Below, piece after piece: positions 43,620 through 51,890 of a stretch of 64,000 nucleotides of DNA. The notes beneath the pieces were generated by a model, which saw only the letters and a list, made by a program, of their open reading frames with translations, did not search any database and had not been told where the DNA came from. The translations under genes and the position numbers were made by a program. How positions within the stretch are numbered: the first letter of the stretch is position 1; each line of letters opens with the position of its first letter. The stretch spans positions 1-64,000 of the forward strand of contig NZ_CP157744.1 in the NCBI RefSeq assembly GCF_030717995.2, read 5' to 3'. Source of the DNA: Methylomarinum sp. Ch1-1. Lineage in GTDB: Bacteria > Pseudomonadota > Gammaproteobacteria > Methylococcales > Methylomonadaceae.

Positions 43620-44141
43620 ATGACCACTAAAATTCGTAACCAAATTGTCTTAACGTCTGCCACTCATTACTTGGTTGACTCTCCCTGGCGATCGGTAGAT
43701 ACCCGTGTCTTTGTTGTTGCTGAAGGGGCTTGCAACGACAAGACCTTTGGCGCCATATTAAGCAATGATCCAGGCCTGCATTCGTCAGCGGATTTGTTTT
43801 CAGAAGAGCATATCCATTTCGACAAGGCAGAGTACCAATCGATTCGACGCGCACTAAAAAAAGCCAATGAGCAAAATAAGGTGATAGATCGTCGTGGTGA
43901 ATCCGTATCCGGTTATCACCCCAACCTGTATGAAAAACTGTACCGTCAGTTAGAAGAAAAATATTTGGGTCAAAAAGTATATCTGAATGTCTCATTTGAA
44001 GAAAAAGAGGCTGTGAAAGCACTGGGAGCCTGCTGGGATGGAGGTGCTCGACGATGGTTTGTTATGAGTAAGTCAGCCAACTTTGATCAGTTAACGAATT
44101 GGCTACCTGAAGAGTTCTGTAATCTTTTATCTTTGGCGTGA
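43620..44141 (+). CDS. DUF5710-containing protein
   Basis: 173 residues with AGGAG upstream. The C-terminal region KVYLNVSFEEKEAVKALGAC, then WDGGARRWFV, is the DUF5710 motif (YLNVPFxEKxxAKxLGAxWD), often found on TOPRIM/primase-like and plasmid proteins. The N-terminal half (TRVFVVAEGACNDKTFGAIL) is unassigned. Its role may be nucleic-acid related by family association. Confidence 0.75.
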   Translation: MTTKIRNQIVLTSATHYLVDSPWRSVDTRVFVVAEGACNDKTFGAILSNDPGLHSSADLFSEEHIHFDKAEYQSIRRALKKANEQNKVIDRRGESVSGYHPNLYEKLYRQLEEKYLGQKVYLNVSFEEKEAVKALGACWDGGARRWFVMSKSANFDQLTNWLPEEFCNLLSLA

Positions 44142-44228
44142 AGCGTTTAGTGTAAAAAACGGCTATCGTCGTTAATCATTTTTAAAATATATGTTGTAAT
44201 ATATTTATTTAAAAAATAGGAAAAATCA

Positions 44229-45143
44229 ATGTTTAAAAATATTGTTGCATTTTCAGCTGACAAGGATTTGGGGGTAACCTCTGAAGTCCTTAATGAAAAA
44301 TTAGCGGAGCACCCTTTTCGCGAGTGTGGTGCAATCGAGCCATCATCATCAGGCTGGGTAAAGCCATTGGGCAAAATTGGCGAGCTGACCCACGCTATTA
44401 ACGGGTATATTTTGTTTACCTTGCGAACCGATGAAAAAATCCTACCGACATCTGTAGTGAACGATATGCTAGCAGAAAAAGTTGAGGAGACCGAAGAGAA
44501 GGAAAATCGAAAATTATCTCGTAAGGAAAAGCAGTCGATGAAAGATGAAATTACCTTGGCATTGTTGCCCAAGGCCTTTGTCAAAACATCTCGAACGCAT
44601 GTCTATATTGATGTTCGCAAAAATATCATCGTAGTGAATGCCTCCAGCGCCAGCCGGGCCGAAGAGCTGATCAGTTATTTGCGTAAAACATTGGGTAGCT
44701 TACCGGTAACACCATTGCGGGTAAATGACACGCCGGAAGTCGTTATGACCAATTGGCTGCGGAGCAAAACACATCCAAACAACTTTATGATTGGTGAAGA
44801 CTGTGATCTTAAAGATATGGCGGAAGAGGGTGGCACCGTAAAAATTAAGGGGCTGGACCTGTTCTCAGAGCAGGTAGAAAATCACTTGGAAACCGGCAAA
44901 CAAGTGAACAAGCTTGCACTTACCTGGAAGGACTCGATTGATCTCATAATTAACGACCATTTGGAGTTAAAACGAATTAAGTTGCTCGACACCTTGTCAG
45001 ATCAGGCTTATGAAGCCAAAGATAATGCCGGTAATGCCGCGGCAGAATTTGATGCGGACTTCTCTATTTTTTCAAACGCGATCAGCGAGCTTCTCGATGC
45101 GGTTGCCGAGGCATTCGGCGGAATGGTTAAGGCTGCAGCATAA
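44229..45143 (+). CDS. rdgC: Recombination-associated protein RdgC
   Basis: 304 residues, full length. Typical RdgC sequence: MFKNIVAFSADKD at the start, FRECGAIEPSSSGWVKPLG, GYILFTLRTDEKILPTSVVN, KAFVKTSRTHVYIDVRKNII, EELISYLRKTLGSLPVTPLR and VNKLALTWKDSIDLIINDHL. RdgC forms a ring dimer on duplex DNA and restrains RecA. Here it could protect plasmid forks or regulate recombination between the many repeats. Preceded by TATGTTGTAATATATTTA (44189-44206), the recurrent motif. Confidence 0.95.
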   Translation: MFKNIVAFSADKDLGVTSEVLNEKLAEHPFRECGAIEPSSSGWVKPLGKIGELTHAINGYILFTLRTDEKILPTSVVNDMLAEKVEETEEKENRKLSRKEKQSMKDEITLALLPKAFVKTSRTHVYIDVRKNIIVVNASSASRAEELISYLRKTLGSLPVTPLRVNDTPEVVMTNWLRSKTHPNNFMIGEDCDLKDMAEEGGTVKIKGLDLFSEQVENHLETGKQVNKLALTWKDSIDLIINDHLELKRIKLLDTLSDQAYEAKDNAGNAAAEFDADFSIFSNAISELLDAVAEAFGGMVKAAA

Positions 45144-45190
45144 AAGTTCAGTGTCATTCCAGAGCCCGGTAATCCTGCCGGTCAAAAAAA

Positions 45191-45300
45191 CCATGCCGAC
45201 AGCATGTCGGCATGGACACCAGGCGTTTAATGAGCGCATCGCAATCTGACCTGATTCTTTGAAGATAAGCACGGATGCTTATCGACCCGCCGGTGACGTT
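45191..45300 (+). repeat. Palindrome and 42-bp repeat after rdgC
   Basis: CCATGCCGACA and TGTCGGCATGG form an 11-bp perfect stem at 45191-45215. A 42-bp segment at 45259-45300 with its own hairpin (GATAAGCACGGATGCTTATC) recurs at 48466-48507 after another rightward gene. They may terminate or stabilise transcripts. The rest of 45301-45430 shows nothing supported. Confidence 0.55.
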
Positions 45301-45438
45301 GCGTGTTCTGGTTAAAATCTTTCAAATAGACCGATTTTTAACGGAACCCAGAGCACTCAAGGCATGGAGCCAATTGAATTCGCGTAAACACTTAATTTGC
45401 ATGCGTTAATGTGATTTAATAGTTACATAATACAACAG

Positions 45439-45510
45439 AGATCGTACAAATTCCGATTTTACCCGACTCGCAATCAAATCGAACAGTTGAGTCGTGAACA
45501 TGGTGCTTGT
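45439..45510 (+). pseudogene. TnpB N-terminal fragment
   Basis: Frame RSYKFRFYPTRNQIEQLSRE then HGACRL and a stop: the standard TnpB beginning (YKFRFYP...). The central part is missing; a small gene (45602-45838) stands in its place before the C-terminal piece at 45857. Confidence 0.7.
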
Positions 45511-45601
45511 CGGCTTGATTAACTCGTTGGGCAATTCTGGAGGATAACGGGCAAGCGTAGCGGCGCGAGGTACGAGCGTCCGAATTAAATAGGAGTATAA
45601 A

Positions 45602-45838
45602 ATGAGATTGACGCGGCGACAATTGCAAACAGCACTCAATAGACTGGCAAAGGCAAACTCCGAAGCGCAACGGCAGCGCGCACTGATTTATGACCACTGC
45701 GTGGAGGTTTACGGCGCAGGCCCTGGCGACCTGGACAATGACGCATTCATTGACGCTGTGGACGGTGGATGCGGTGAGGCGCATGGCATGACGGTCGATG
45801 AGTTTGAGCGATCGATGAAAGACTGTTCGGAGCGCTAA
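45602..45838 (+). CDS. Small hypothetical protein inside tnpB debris
   Basis: 78 residues with TAGGAG 8 bases upstream. Arginine-rich helical N-terminus (RLTRRQLQTALNRLAKANSE) and an acidic C-terminus (DLDNDAFIDAVDGGCGEAHG). Higher G+C than neighbours. A hairpin (CGCCCCGCATAACCGGGCG) follows the stop. Located between the N- and C-terminal fragments of a decayed tnpB, so it was probably brought in by recombination. Confidence 0.5.
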   Translation: MRLTRRQLQTALNRLAKANSEAQRQRALIYDHCVEVYGAGPGDLDNDAFIDAVDGGCGEAHGMTVDEFERSMKDCSER

Positions 45839-45856
45839 CGCCCCGCATAACCGGGC

Positions 45857-46170
45857 GGCGGTAGCCACCATCAACATTTTGTGTCTGGAAGTCCTGAATG
45901 TGGCCGGAATGCTGAAAAACCGCCGGCTGGCCCGGGCCATCGCCGATGTCGGCTTGCACAAACTAAAAACGTACCTTGAGCACAAAGCGCAATGGTATGC
46001 GAGAGAGACCCGGGTCATCGATCGCTGGTTTCCCTCGACAAAAACCTGTTCGGCGTGCTGAAAACAGCACACCATGCCATTGCACAAACGGGTTATGAAA
46101 TGTGATTGCGGTCTCGAAATGGATCGAGATCAGAATGCTGCCATCAACATTTTGCCGGCTGGGTTAGCCG
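45857..46170 (+). pseudogene. TnpB C-terminal fragment with internal stop
   Basis: Reads LEVLNVAGMLKNRRLARAIA, then HKAQWYARETRVIDRWFPST, KTCSAC and an in-frame TGA. It continues after the stop as KCDCGLEMDRDQNAAINIL, the second zinc-ribbon pair and RuvC-III motif. This covers the RuvC-II to end portion of TnpB. The stop at 46058-46060 and the missing centre mean it is inactive. Confidence 0.85.
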
Positions 46171-46234
46171 GATGTGGGCGACAAACTGCTCCTGCGTTTG
46201 CTGCATTCGCGGCGTCCTGCCGCTTAGCGACACA

Positions 46235-46334
46235 CCCACAGGCAGCTTAACCGAACGGTTCCTGCCTGTGAGTGAGAGCCTGAGTGGATTGAAGGGATCA
46301 GTCTACTAAAGGCGTTAAGTGTTTATTCCAATGT
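46235..46334 (+). repeat. Right-end repeat of the TnpB element
   Basis: Follows the tnpB 3' end: CCCACAGGCAGCTTAACCGA through GAGTGAGAGCCTGAGTGGAT to GGCGTTAAGTGTTTATTCC. Because the omega/reRNA of TnpB systems is transcribed from the 3' end of tnpB into the right end, this may be the RNA scaffold. Solitary relatives lie at 6305-6400, 19715-19765 and 26894-27020. Confidence 0.6.
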
Positions 46335-46355
46335 GAGCAGAAAGCGATGGAAAGA

Positions 46356-46387
46356 TAAAAAAAATCCGGAAAACAAGTTTCCGGATT
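46356..46387 (-). terminator. Strong factor-independent terminator, leftward
   Basis: AATCCGGAAA and TTTCCGGATT form a 10-bp perfect stem with a 5-base loop. Read on the minus strand it is followed by TTTTTTT, so it would stop transcription coming from the right. Confidence 0.7.
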
Positions 46388-46496
46388 AACGCATCAACAA
46401 CAAGGAGGCAAGGAGGAAGGGCTAATGAGAAAAAATACTATAAGCATATGATACCAAATTTTAAAAAATAAAGTAACTTTATAAAACAAGAGATTT

Positions 46497-46676
46497 ATGG
46501 ACACCAAACAGATAGAAAATGAATTTAATGCCGCAATTAACTTTGCGCTTGATGAAGCAGGTTTTGACGGCCTTTTATTTCTTCGATTATGGCGTGAAGG
46601 CGCTTGGGATGCAATTGAAAAGGATTTTCCTGAATTTAAGATTTCAGATGCCCTTAAAAACCCTTGGGCACAGTAA
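46497..46676 (+). CDS. Small hypothetical protein (59 residues)
   Basis: Frame MDTKQIENEFNAAINFALDE, GLLFLRLWREGAWDAIEKDF, ending NPWAQ. Composition and the WREGxWxAIEKDFPEF pattern look like a real protein, unlike the overlapping frame at 46519. CATATGATACCAAAT (46445-46459), the recurrent motif in reverse, is about 40 bases upstream. Family unknown. Confidence 0.55.
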   Translation: MDTKQIENEFNAAINFALDEAGFDGLLFLRLWREGAWDAIEKDFPEFKISDALKNPWAQ

Positions 46677-46802
46677 CACACGCAACCTCGAAGATACTAT
46701 ATTGGCGGCATTAGGTCGACGCGATTAAGTTTTTATGCGAAAAAGCATGATTATTTTAAATTTGATATAATCAAAATATGTTCCCACATTTATAAAATAA
46801 TC

Positions 46803-47090
46803 ATGTTTAAAGCTGGTGATACAGTAAAGTCAAATCAACCAAATCTCCTTCAAGATTTACGGTTTGTAATTCTAGAAATCGAGTCAGATACACAAACCGC
46901 TAGTATCCAGGTAGCCAAAGGGTACGGCACTTTTATAAAGGAAAAGGGGCGTATAGTCGAACAATTACCAGTTTATGATCCTATTCCGCTTTCTGTACTT
47001 GCACCAGCAAGAATTGATCTAGACTGGAAAACTGAATGTATCTCTAGGTTTTCAAGAAATCTGAAAATTCTATTTTTAAAAATAATATAA
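46803..47090 (+). CDS. Small hypothetical protein
   Basis: 95 residues, beta-rich start (FKAGDTVKSNQPNLLQDLRF then VILEIESDTQTASIQVAKGY), resembling small KOW/SH3-like folds. GATATAATCAAAATATG upstream may be its promoter. Not recognised. Confidence 0.5.
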   Translation: MFKAGDTVKSNQPNLLQDLRFVILEIESDTQTASIQVAKGYGTFIKEKGRIVEQLPVYDPIPLSVLAPARIDLDWKTECISRFSRNLKILFLKII

Positions 47091-47168
47091 TGAACAAGGT
47101 TGAATGAAGCGGCGAGATTTTTTAAACTATGTTGTATCATATTCAATTATAATATTTTAAAGGCAATT

Positions 47169-47563
47169 ATGAAAAACTCTATTTTATCTTTTATTATATT
47201 TTTTTGCTGGGACTAGATGTCGCGGTGGCCGGCGACTCCACCACTATGGCGCCGCTCGGTGTAACACCTAACTTTCAAACCGGCGGGGTTGATCGATCGG
47301 GAAGGGCCTGGGCTGGGTATAAAGGATTGGAAGGACGATCACTTTCGTCTAGTGGAACAAATGGAGCATATTATAATTTATATTGCTGGGCTTATGTCGA
47401 CTCTAACGGCGTTCCTTTTATAAGATCAAGATCTGTACTCAGAACCGCTAACGCCCAGGATAGCGGATGGAAAAAAGGCGAGCTTACAACAGCAGGGATA
47501 AACACCTGCACTGTTACACCAGCAGGTCTATCGGGTTCATATGTTACAAGTAAAAAATGGTGA
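47169..47563 (+). pseudogene. Secreted protein gene, out of frame at a T7 run
   Basis: The ATG at 47169 (AAAGGCAATT upstream as ribosome site) begins a signal peptide MKNSILSFIIFF, then hits TAG after the run of seven T residues at 47199-47205. A -1 shift at the run continues LLGLDVAVAGDSTTMAPLGV, with a cleavage-like AVAGD, and the open frame runs on to 47563 (GRAWAGYKGLEGRSLSSSGT). With the shift it is a complete ~130-residue exported protein. May be a pseudogene, a phase-variable gene or a sequencing error. Confidence 0.65.
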
Positions 47564-47787
47564 TGTTCTTATAAGATGTTCTCATAAAATGTCTTATGAA
47601 ATTTTCCGCGTTGCTTGTCGGCATTATCAACGATACAGATTGCCACCCATTGGAGATTACAGGAAGTCGCTCAGCCTCTCCGCACGGATTATCTCATGAT
47701 TTTTCCACCGCACAATGATGGTAGTTTTTTTCTGCATCTGATCTACGATTCTGCTTTAATACCTTTTTTAGAAAATACTAGATAGTT

Positions 47788-48438
47788 ATGGGTGAAGCCA
47801 AAAACAAGGCTAAACGATTTGTGGCCAGTATTCAGAAATTGAACGACCTTGATCTCTCGGACGTTGTATCCGCCATGCAAAAGTTAGCAATAGCTTCTTC
47901 GGCACAATTTTGTGGCGATTGCTATGTGCATGCCGGATTGTGCCAAGCCTTACTCAAGGAGCTAGGTGTCGAAACCGAATTATGTGTCGGGTTTGCCGCC
48001 TGGCGTGTTGGAGAGGGAAACAGCGATGTCATTGTTCATGGGCTAATCCGTGAAAATTCTCCTCAAGCTATCGACTATATGAAGCTCAACGATCCTCGCG
48101 CAATTCCTTATCATGCTTGGTTGGAGTGCGGATATTGGCTTATCGATTTTACCACTTACCAATTAGAGGAAAAGGCGGCTCGGCTTGATGCAATGGATGG
48201 CGGCCATACTGACGTAGACTGGCAGCCGGATTATCTAATAATTGAGAAAAAATCAATTTCTCAGCTTAAGGATGTGATTCAAACGACAACCGGAACCTAT
48301 TGGTATGAGCGCGTTATGCCGCTGGAAAAACGCATAAAAGCATTAGCCGGGTCCATTGACCAGGAAGATCTTGAGAATCTAAAATTGATATACGAGCATA
48401 AGGATATTCACGTAGTTGGACCGTGCGGAGCAATTTAG
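47788..48438 (+). CDS. Transglutaminase-like/papain-fold protein
   Basis: 216 residues. Cys45 in CGDCYVHAGLCQALLKELG, His109 in AIPYHAWLECGYW and Asp120 in LIDFTTYQ have the order and spacing of the Cys-His-Asp triad of transglutaminase-like cysteine peptidases. GVETELCVGFAAW between them fits the central strand. No signal peptide, so cytoplasmic. Substrate unknown. 47564-47787 upstream shows no convincing gene. Confidence 0.6.
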   Translation: MGEAKNKAKRFVASIQKLNDLDLSDVVSAMQKLAIASSAQFCGDCYVHAGLCQALLKELGVETELCVGFAAWRVGEGNSDVIVHGLIRENSPQAIDYMKLNDPRAIPYHAWLECGYWLIDFTTYQLEEKAARLDAMDGGHTDVDWQPDYLIIEKKSISQLKDVIQTTTGTYWYERVMPLEKRIKALAGSIDQEDLENLKLIYEHKDIHVVGPCGAI

Positions 48439-48465
48439 AGGGACAATTTAGATTCTTCTTCGTCG

Positions 48466-48507
48466 AAGATAAACACGGACGCTTATTGACTCGCCGACGA
48501 CGTGCGG
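48466..48507 (+). repeat. 42-bp hairpin repeat, second copy
   Basis: GAAGATAAACACGGACGCTT and ATTGACTCGCCGACGACGT match 45259-45300 with about seven changes. Both follow rightward genes by 30-120 bases. Confidence 0.5.
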
Positions 48508-48536
48508 ATTGAATCGATCAGCCTACTCATTGTCGA

Positions 48537-50333
48537 TCAGGCCAATACTGGTGACTCATCCTCTTCCTCGTCAAGCATCGAAAATAAATCAATTTGTTCA
48601 GTCGTGCCAATATCGGCCGGAGCCAGCTCCTCACTCACTGATGAGTTTTCTTCAGTTTGTTCAACTAATGACAATAAGTACTCTCGCTTGATATTAGGGC
48701 CGGCAATACCCATTCGCTCTTTAAAATAAGTCCGTTGGAGAATGTTATCATGGATATTGACTTGCTGAGGAGAGAGCGAAACGACTCCCATTTGGACCCA
48801 CCAGAGATAACCGCGGGTTAGTCCAACATTATCCTTTGAATTATTGTGCATCTCCATCATGCGATCTATCTCGAATTCAAGTGCGAGATAGGCGCCTTCC
48901 AAATCCACATCAAAAGTGGATTCAGTTTCTACATCCATGACAATCTTACCGTTTTTCAGGGTTCGCGTCCCCATACAGCCGCCGGCACTATCCGGATCAT
49001 TAACCATCTCCAAGATAGGATTACGTAAACCCAATATTGACCCATATTGTTGATCCCAATATTTGCCGACATACAAATAACGGCTCGCCGGCATTGGTGA
49101 TCTGGGATATTCTGGGATTTCCGGAACTGCATAGCGTATGCCGTTTTCAACGATATCGATATATTCTTTAATCGCTTGAAAAGGTTTATGCATTCCTTGC
49201 AAGCTCCATAAGCAGTCAATCGCGACCAAAGCCTGGATTGATACTAATTCAAGCCGCGGACCGCTTAACCCGGCTTTATAGGAAGACTCTCGTTCGTCGG
49301 CATCGATACTTAATGCGTATCGTAATAGCTCAAGACACATAGCCGGTGAATAGACATCAGGCCGAATGGCAATCATGCCGTCATCGTCGATGGTCCGGCC
49401 GATGCATTGTCGTCGCCCAAAATCCCATTGAGTATTGACGATGAACTCACGTAGTTTATTCGCGCCAGCCATATATCCATAGCGTTTAGGATCGCCTTCA
49501 AGCATCGCCGTTAAAGATTTATCGTTTTTTACAGCAACACAAGTAACACATCCAGTTCTAGCGCCACAGCTATCCCCGCGAGCTTTTTTCGCGCCTTCCG
49601 TAATTGCATCAGAAACAACGGCACAACTAGTACCTCCGCTATCCGCATATATTCTTCGCAGATCCTCGAAATCAGAATAAGATGGTTGTAGTCCGGAACG
49701 AACCAAACCAATCCACTCCCAAACGTCATCCGTATCCCAGTCCGCGATTGCCGAAAAGACCAGATCGCCGTTTTTATTGCGCACAGGGTATTCATGACTA
49801 TCCCCTCGCTGGGCCATTTTGATGGAACGCTCGGTTGACTCCGAATAACGCGTGCCCACCAAGGTCACTATTTCTTGTTTAGTTTGATCACCTACCTGTT
49901 TCATCAGTTTTTTTCGAAGCCTTGCCATAGGCAAAACTTTCCAATCAACCGCGCAATCATGATTTGATTGAGGAAAGGAGGGTAGAGCCCGGCCACCAAT
50001 AATGCGAACAGCCCAGGATGCATTCAACGTTGGGCTGGCAACATAATAATCTAGATGAATTCCGTGTTTTCCAGAAAAACCAATGATTTTTTCAGACTCT
50101 TGGCGGGCATATACCGTTATTTCAGGATTTTCGACACCGGTATCGCCATTAGTTACAAGAATGTATGGTTCAGCACCTTTTTTCTTTGCTGATGCAGCAG
50201 CAGCTAAGGTCAGATCGATCAAAGCCGATGAGTCTTTGCCACCGGACCAGGCAACCGAAACAGGGGTTTCTTGTAAAAAGAGTTCTTCAATTCGCTTAAA
50301 GCTGGCGCGGTGCTTTTCATTGTGAAAATTCAA
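48537..50333 (-). CDS. DndC-like PP-loop ATPase/PAPS-reductase family protein
   Basis: 598 residues. Near residue 28, SVAWSGGKDSSALIDLTLAA is a PP-loop (SGGKDS) of the adenylyl/PAPS reductase superfamily. VTNGDTGVENPEITVYARQE and HDCAVDWKVLPMARLRKKL follow as in DndC. A later cysteine cluster (SCGARTGCVTCVAV near 255-268) would hold an Fe-S cluster as in DndC, which mediates DNA phosphorothioation. No dndA, B, D or E is present in the window. The C-terminal 200 residues are specific. It is the last gene of a leftward operon. Confidence 0.75.
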   Translation of the reverse strand: MNFHNEKHRASFKRIEELFLQETPVSVAWSGGKDSSALIDLTLAAAASAKKKGAEPYILVTNGDTGVENPEITVYARQESEKIIGFSGKHGIHLDYYVASPTLNASWAVRIIGGRALPSFPQSNHDCAVDWKVLPMARLRKKLMKQVGDQTKQEIVTLVGTRYSESTERSIKMAQRGDSHEYPVRNKNGDLVFSAIADWDTDDVWEWIGLVRSGLQPSYSDFEDLRRIYADSGGTSCAVVSDAITEGAKKARGDSCGARTGCVTCVAVKNDKSLTAMLEGDPKRYGYMAGANKLREFIVNTQWDFGRRQCIGRTIDDDGMIAIRPDVYSPAMCLELLRYALSIDADERESSYKAGLSGPRLELVSIQALVAIDCLWSLQGMHKPFQAIKEYIDIVENGIRYAVPEIPEYPRSPMPASRYLYVGKYWDQQYGSILGLRNPILEMVNDPDSAGGCMGTRTLKNGKIVMDVETESTFDVDLEGAYLALEFEIDRMMEMHNNSKDNVGLTRGYLWWVQMGVVSLSPQQVNIHDNILQRTYFKERMGIAGPNIKREYLLSLVEQTEENSSVSEELAPADIGTTEQIDLFSMLDEEEDESPVLA

Positions 50334-50407
50334 TATTTACGCTCCGAATTACTGGGTATCAGGTCGATTAATAGTGACAAATGCATCACGACTTAATGAC
50401 TTACTAA

Positions 50408-51475
50408 TCAGGCGCTAAGTCGCGAATCCATCTCAAACCCGCTTAGAAAATCTTCAGTCGGCAACTCACTAGGGGAGGTTATAGCGGAGAACATCTCCCC
50501 TGTAACCACAGGAATATTTTCTTCGGCGTAATGTTCAGCATGGGCGCCAGCCATTTCAGGCGAGTCGGCGGCGATAGCCACCATAATGGTTTCAAACGGC
50601 GTATTGGTGTCCTCATGTGAAAAAATACCGATTTCACATTCATACAGACAGAGAGAGTCATCAGACAATATATCTTCTAAGGCATCTTCCAAATTTAACA
50701 AATCAAGCGGTTGATATTGATATTTATGTTTTAGATTCCAAGCGTTCACATAATCCGTCCAATGAAAGGTATCAGGGGCTGCTCGATTAATGACCCGCTC
50801 TAGGTAATTCCGCGCTACCAGTGAATCCTTAAAAGCGTCCAATACTTCTGGAATTTCGTAATAAAGCGGCTCCCTTGTTCCAAACACCGCTTTGATTGTT
50901 GAGGCAACTGGCTTAATTTGATGTTTTGAATCACCTCGTTCAAATAGTTTTTTTGCGAATTCCTGCCAATCACTATCAGCCTTGTCATCGGAAAGGGTTG
51001 CTTCATCATCGAACACGCCTATTTCTAAGCCGGCATAAGAAAGGGAGACCTTGGATTGATTGGTTCGCTCAATACTCAAAAGCTTTGGATTGAATGACAA
51101 ATATCGCGAAGGCGGATCATAAGGAGCTATTGGATCGCCGGCCTTCTCAGACATCACTGTTTCGTTTTGCTTAGTCGGATGCAGCGTGCCAGCGATAGCA
51201 CCAAGCCAATATTCCAGGTTTCCTTTTTGTTTGGGAAAGCAATTGAGCATCGCATGCTCACGACTACATGTTCTTACGGAAAGCCATCCTAGCGAATAAG
51301 CGGAGTCAGTTTGAAATGATGTGGGTTTGCCATGTAATAACTGATCAGGCTCAACACCTATTGCATTAGCAACTTGATGTATTGTTCCATCACTCCATCC
51401 CAGGATCGCAAGCATGGCGTTCAAACGATTATTCGATGAAGCATCTATTTGTAGTTGATGCGGCAATTTAGTCAT
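50408..51475 (-). CDS. Hypothetical protein upstream of DndC-like gene
   Basis: 355 residues; no family recognised. N-terminus suggests an HTH-like helix set (RLNAMLAILGWSDGTIHQVA then NAIGVEPDQLLHG). The C-terminus (YECEIGIFSHEDTNTPFETI, then VAIAADSPEMAGAHAEHYAE) is a separate alpha+beta module. It lies 74 bases upstream of the DndC-like gene in the same orientation, and its start is preceded by CATGTTGTAATATA (51511-51524 on the minus strand), the recurrent plasmid motif. Confidence 0.55.
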   Translation of the reverse strand: MTKLPHQLQIDASSNNRLNAMLAILGWSDGTIHQVANAIGVEPDQLLHGKPTSFQTDSAYSLGWLSVRTCSREHAMLNCFPKQKGNLEYWLGAIAGTLHPTKQNETVMSEKAGDPIAPYDPPSRYLSFNPKLLSIERTNQSKVSLSYAGLEIGVFDDEATLSDDKADSDWQEFAKKLFERGDSKHQIKPVASTIKAVFGTREPLYYEIPEVLDAFKDSLVARNYLERVINRAAPDTFHWTDYVNAWNLKHKYQYQPLDLLNLEDALEDILSDDSLCLYECEIGIFSHEDTNTPFETIMVAIAADSPEMAGAHAEHYAEENIPVVTGEMFSAITSPSELPTEDFLSGFEMDSRLSA

Positions 51476-51566
51476 AGGAATGCCTCTTTTAAAAAAAACT
51501 TTTATAATTATATATTACAACATGTTTATATTTGCAATTTAAGTGAAAAATAGCACTTACGAATAA

Positions 51567-51878
51567 CTATCCGCGCATTACTTGGTCAGGTTCATCATCA
51601 AGCTCAGGTTGCGATTTCAAGTCTCTCAATCCTTTTTTATATCCCCAGCCTGTCCAATAATTTTCAACTAGCCTCACAATCCGTTCAGCCAATTCTTGGC
51701 TATCTTTTTCCAATTCCCTTAACGGAATCTCCTGTTCAAAGTATTGGCGCTCCTTTCTTTTAATGAACACCCACGCTTTATCAACATCAAGCTCTAAACG
51801 GACAATCTTGTATTCAGGCTTTAAGTTTTTTACGGCGTCTTGTACCTGAACATAATAAGGAATATATTTTTCACTCAT
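51567..51878 (-). CDS. Small hypothetical protein
   Basis: 103 residues, KYIPYYVQVQDAVKNLKPEY, DKAWVFIKRKERQYFEQEIP, ending in an acidic tail (LDDEPDQVMRG). Twelve bases downstream of the exonuclease 3' half, so originally in the same operon. Not recognised. Confidence 0.5.
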   Translation of the reverse strand: MSEKYIPYYVQVQDAVKNLKPEYKIVRLELDVDKAWVFIKRKERQYFEQEIPLRELEKDSQELAERIVRLVENYWTGWGYKKGLRDLKSQPELDDEPDQVMRG

Positions 51879-51890
51879 ATAACTTCAGTT

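Noticed and set aside
45839-45880. Hairpin CGCCCCGCATAACCGGGCG after a small gene as an integron attC site
   Set aside because: No recognisable R'/L' core boxes in the expected spacing, no integrase and no further cassettes.
46519-46728. 69-residue plus-strand frame
   Set aside because: Overlaps a better-looking 59-residue frame (46497-46676) whose sequence is more protein-like.
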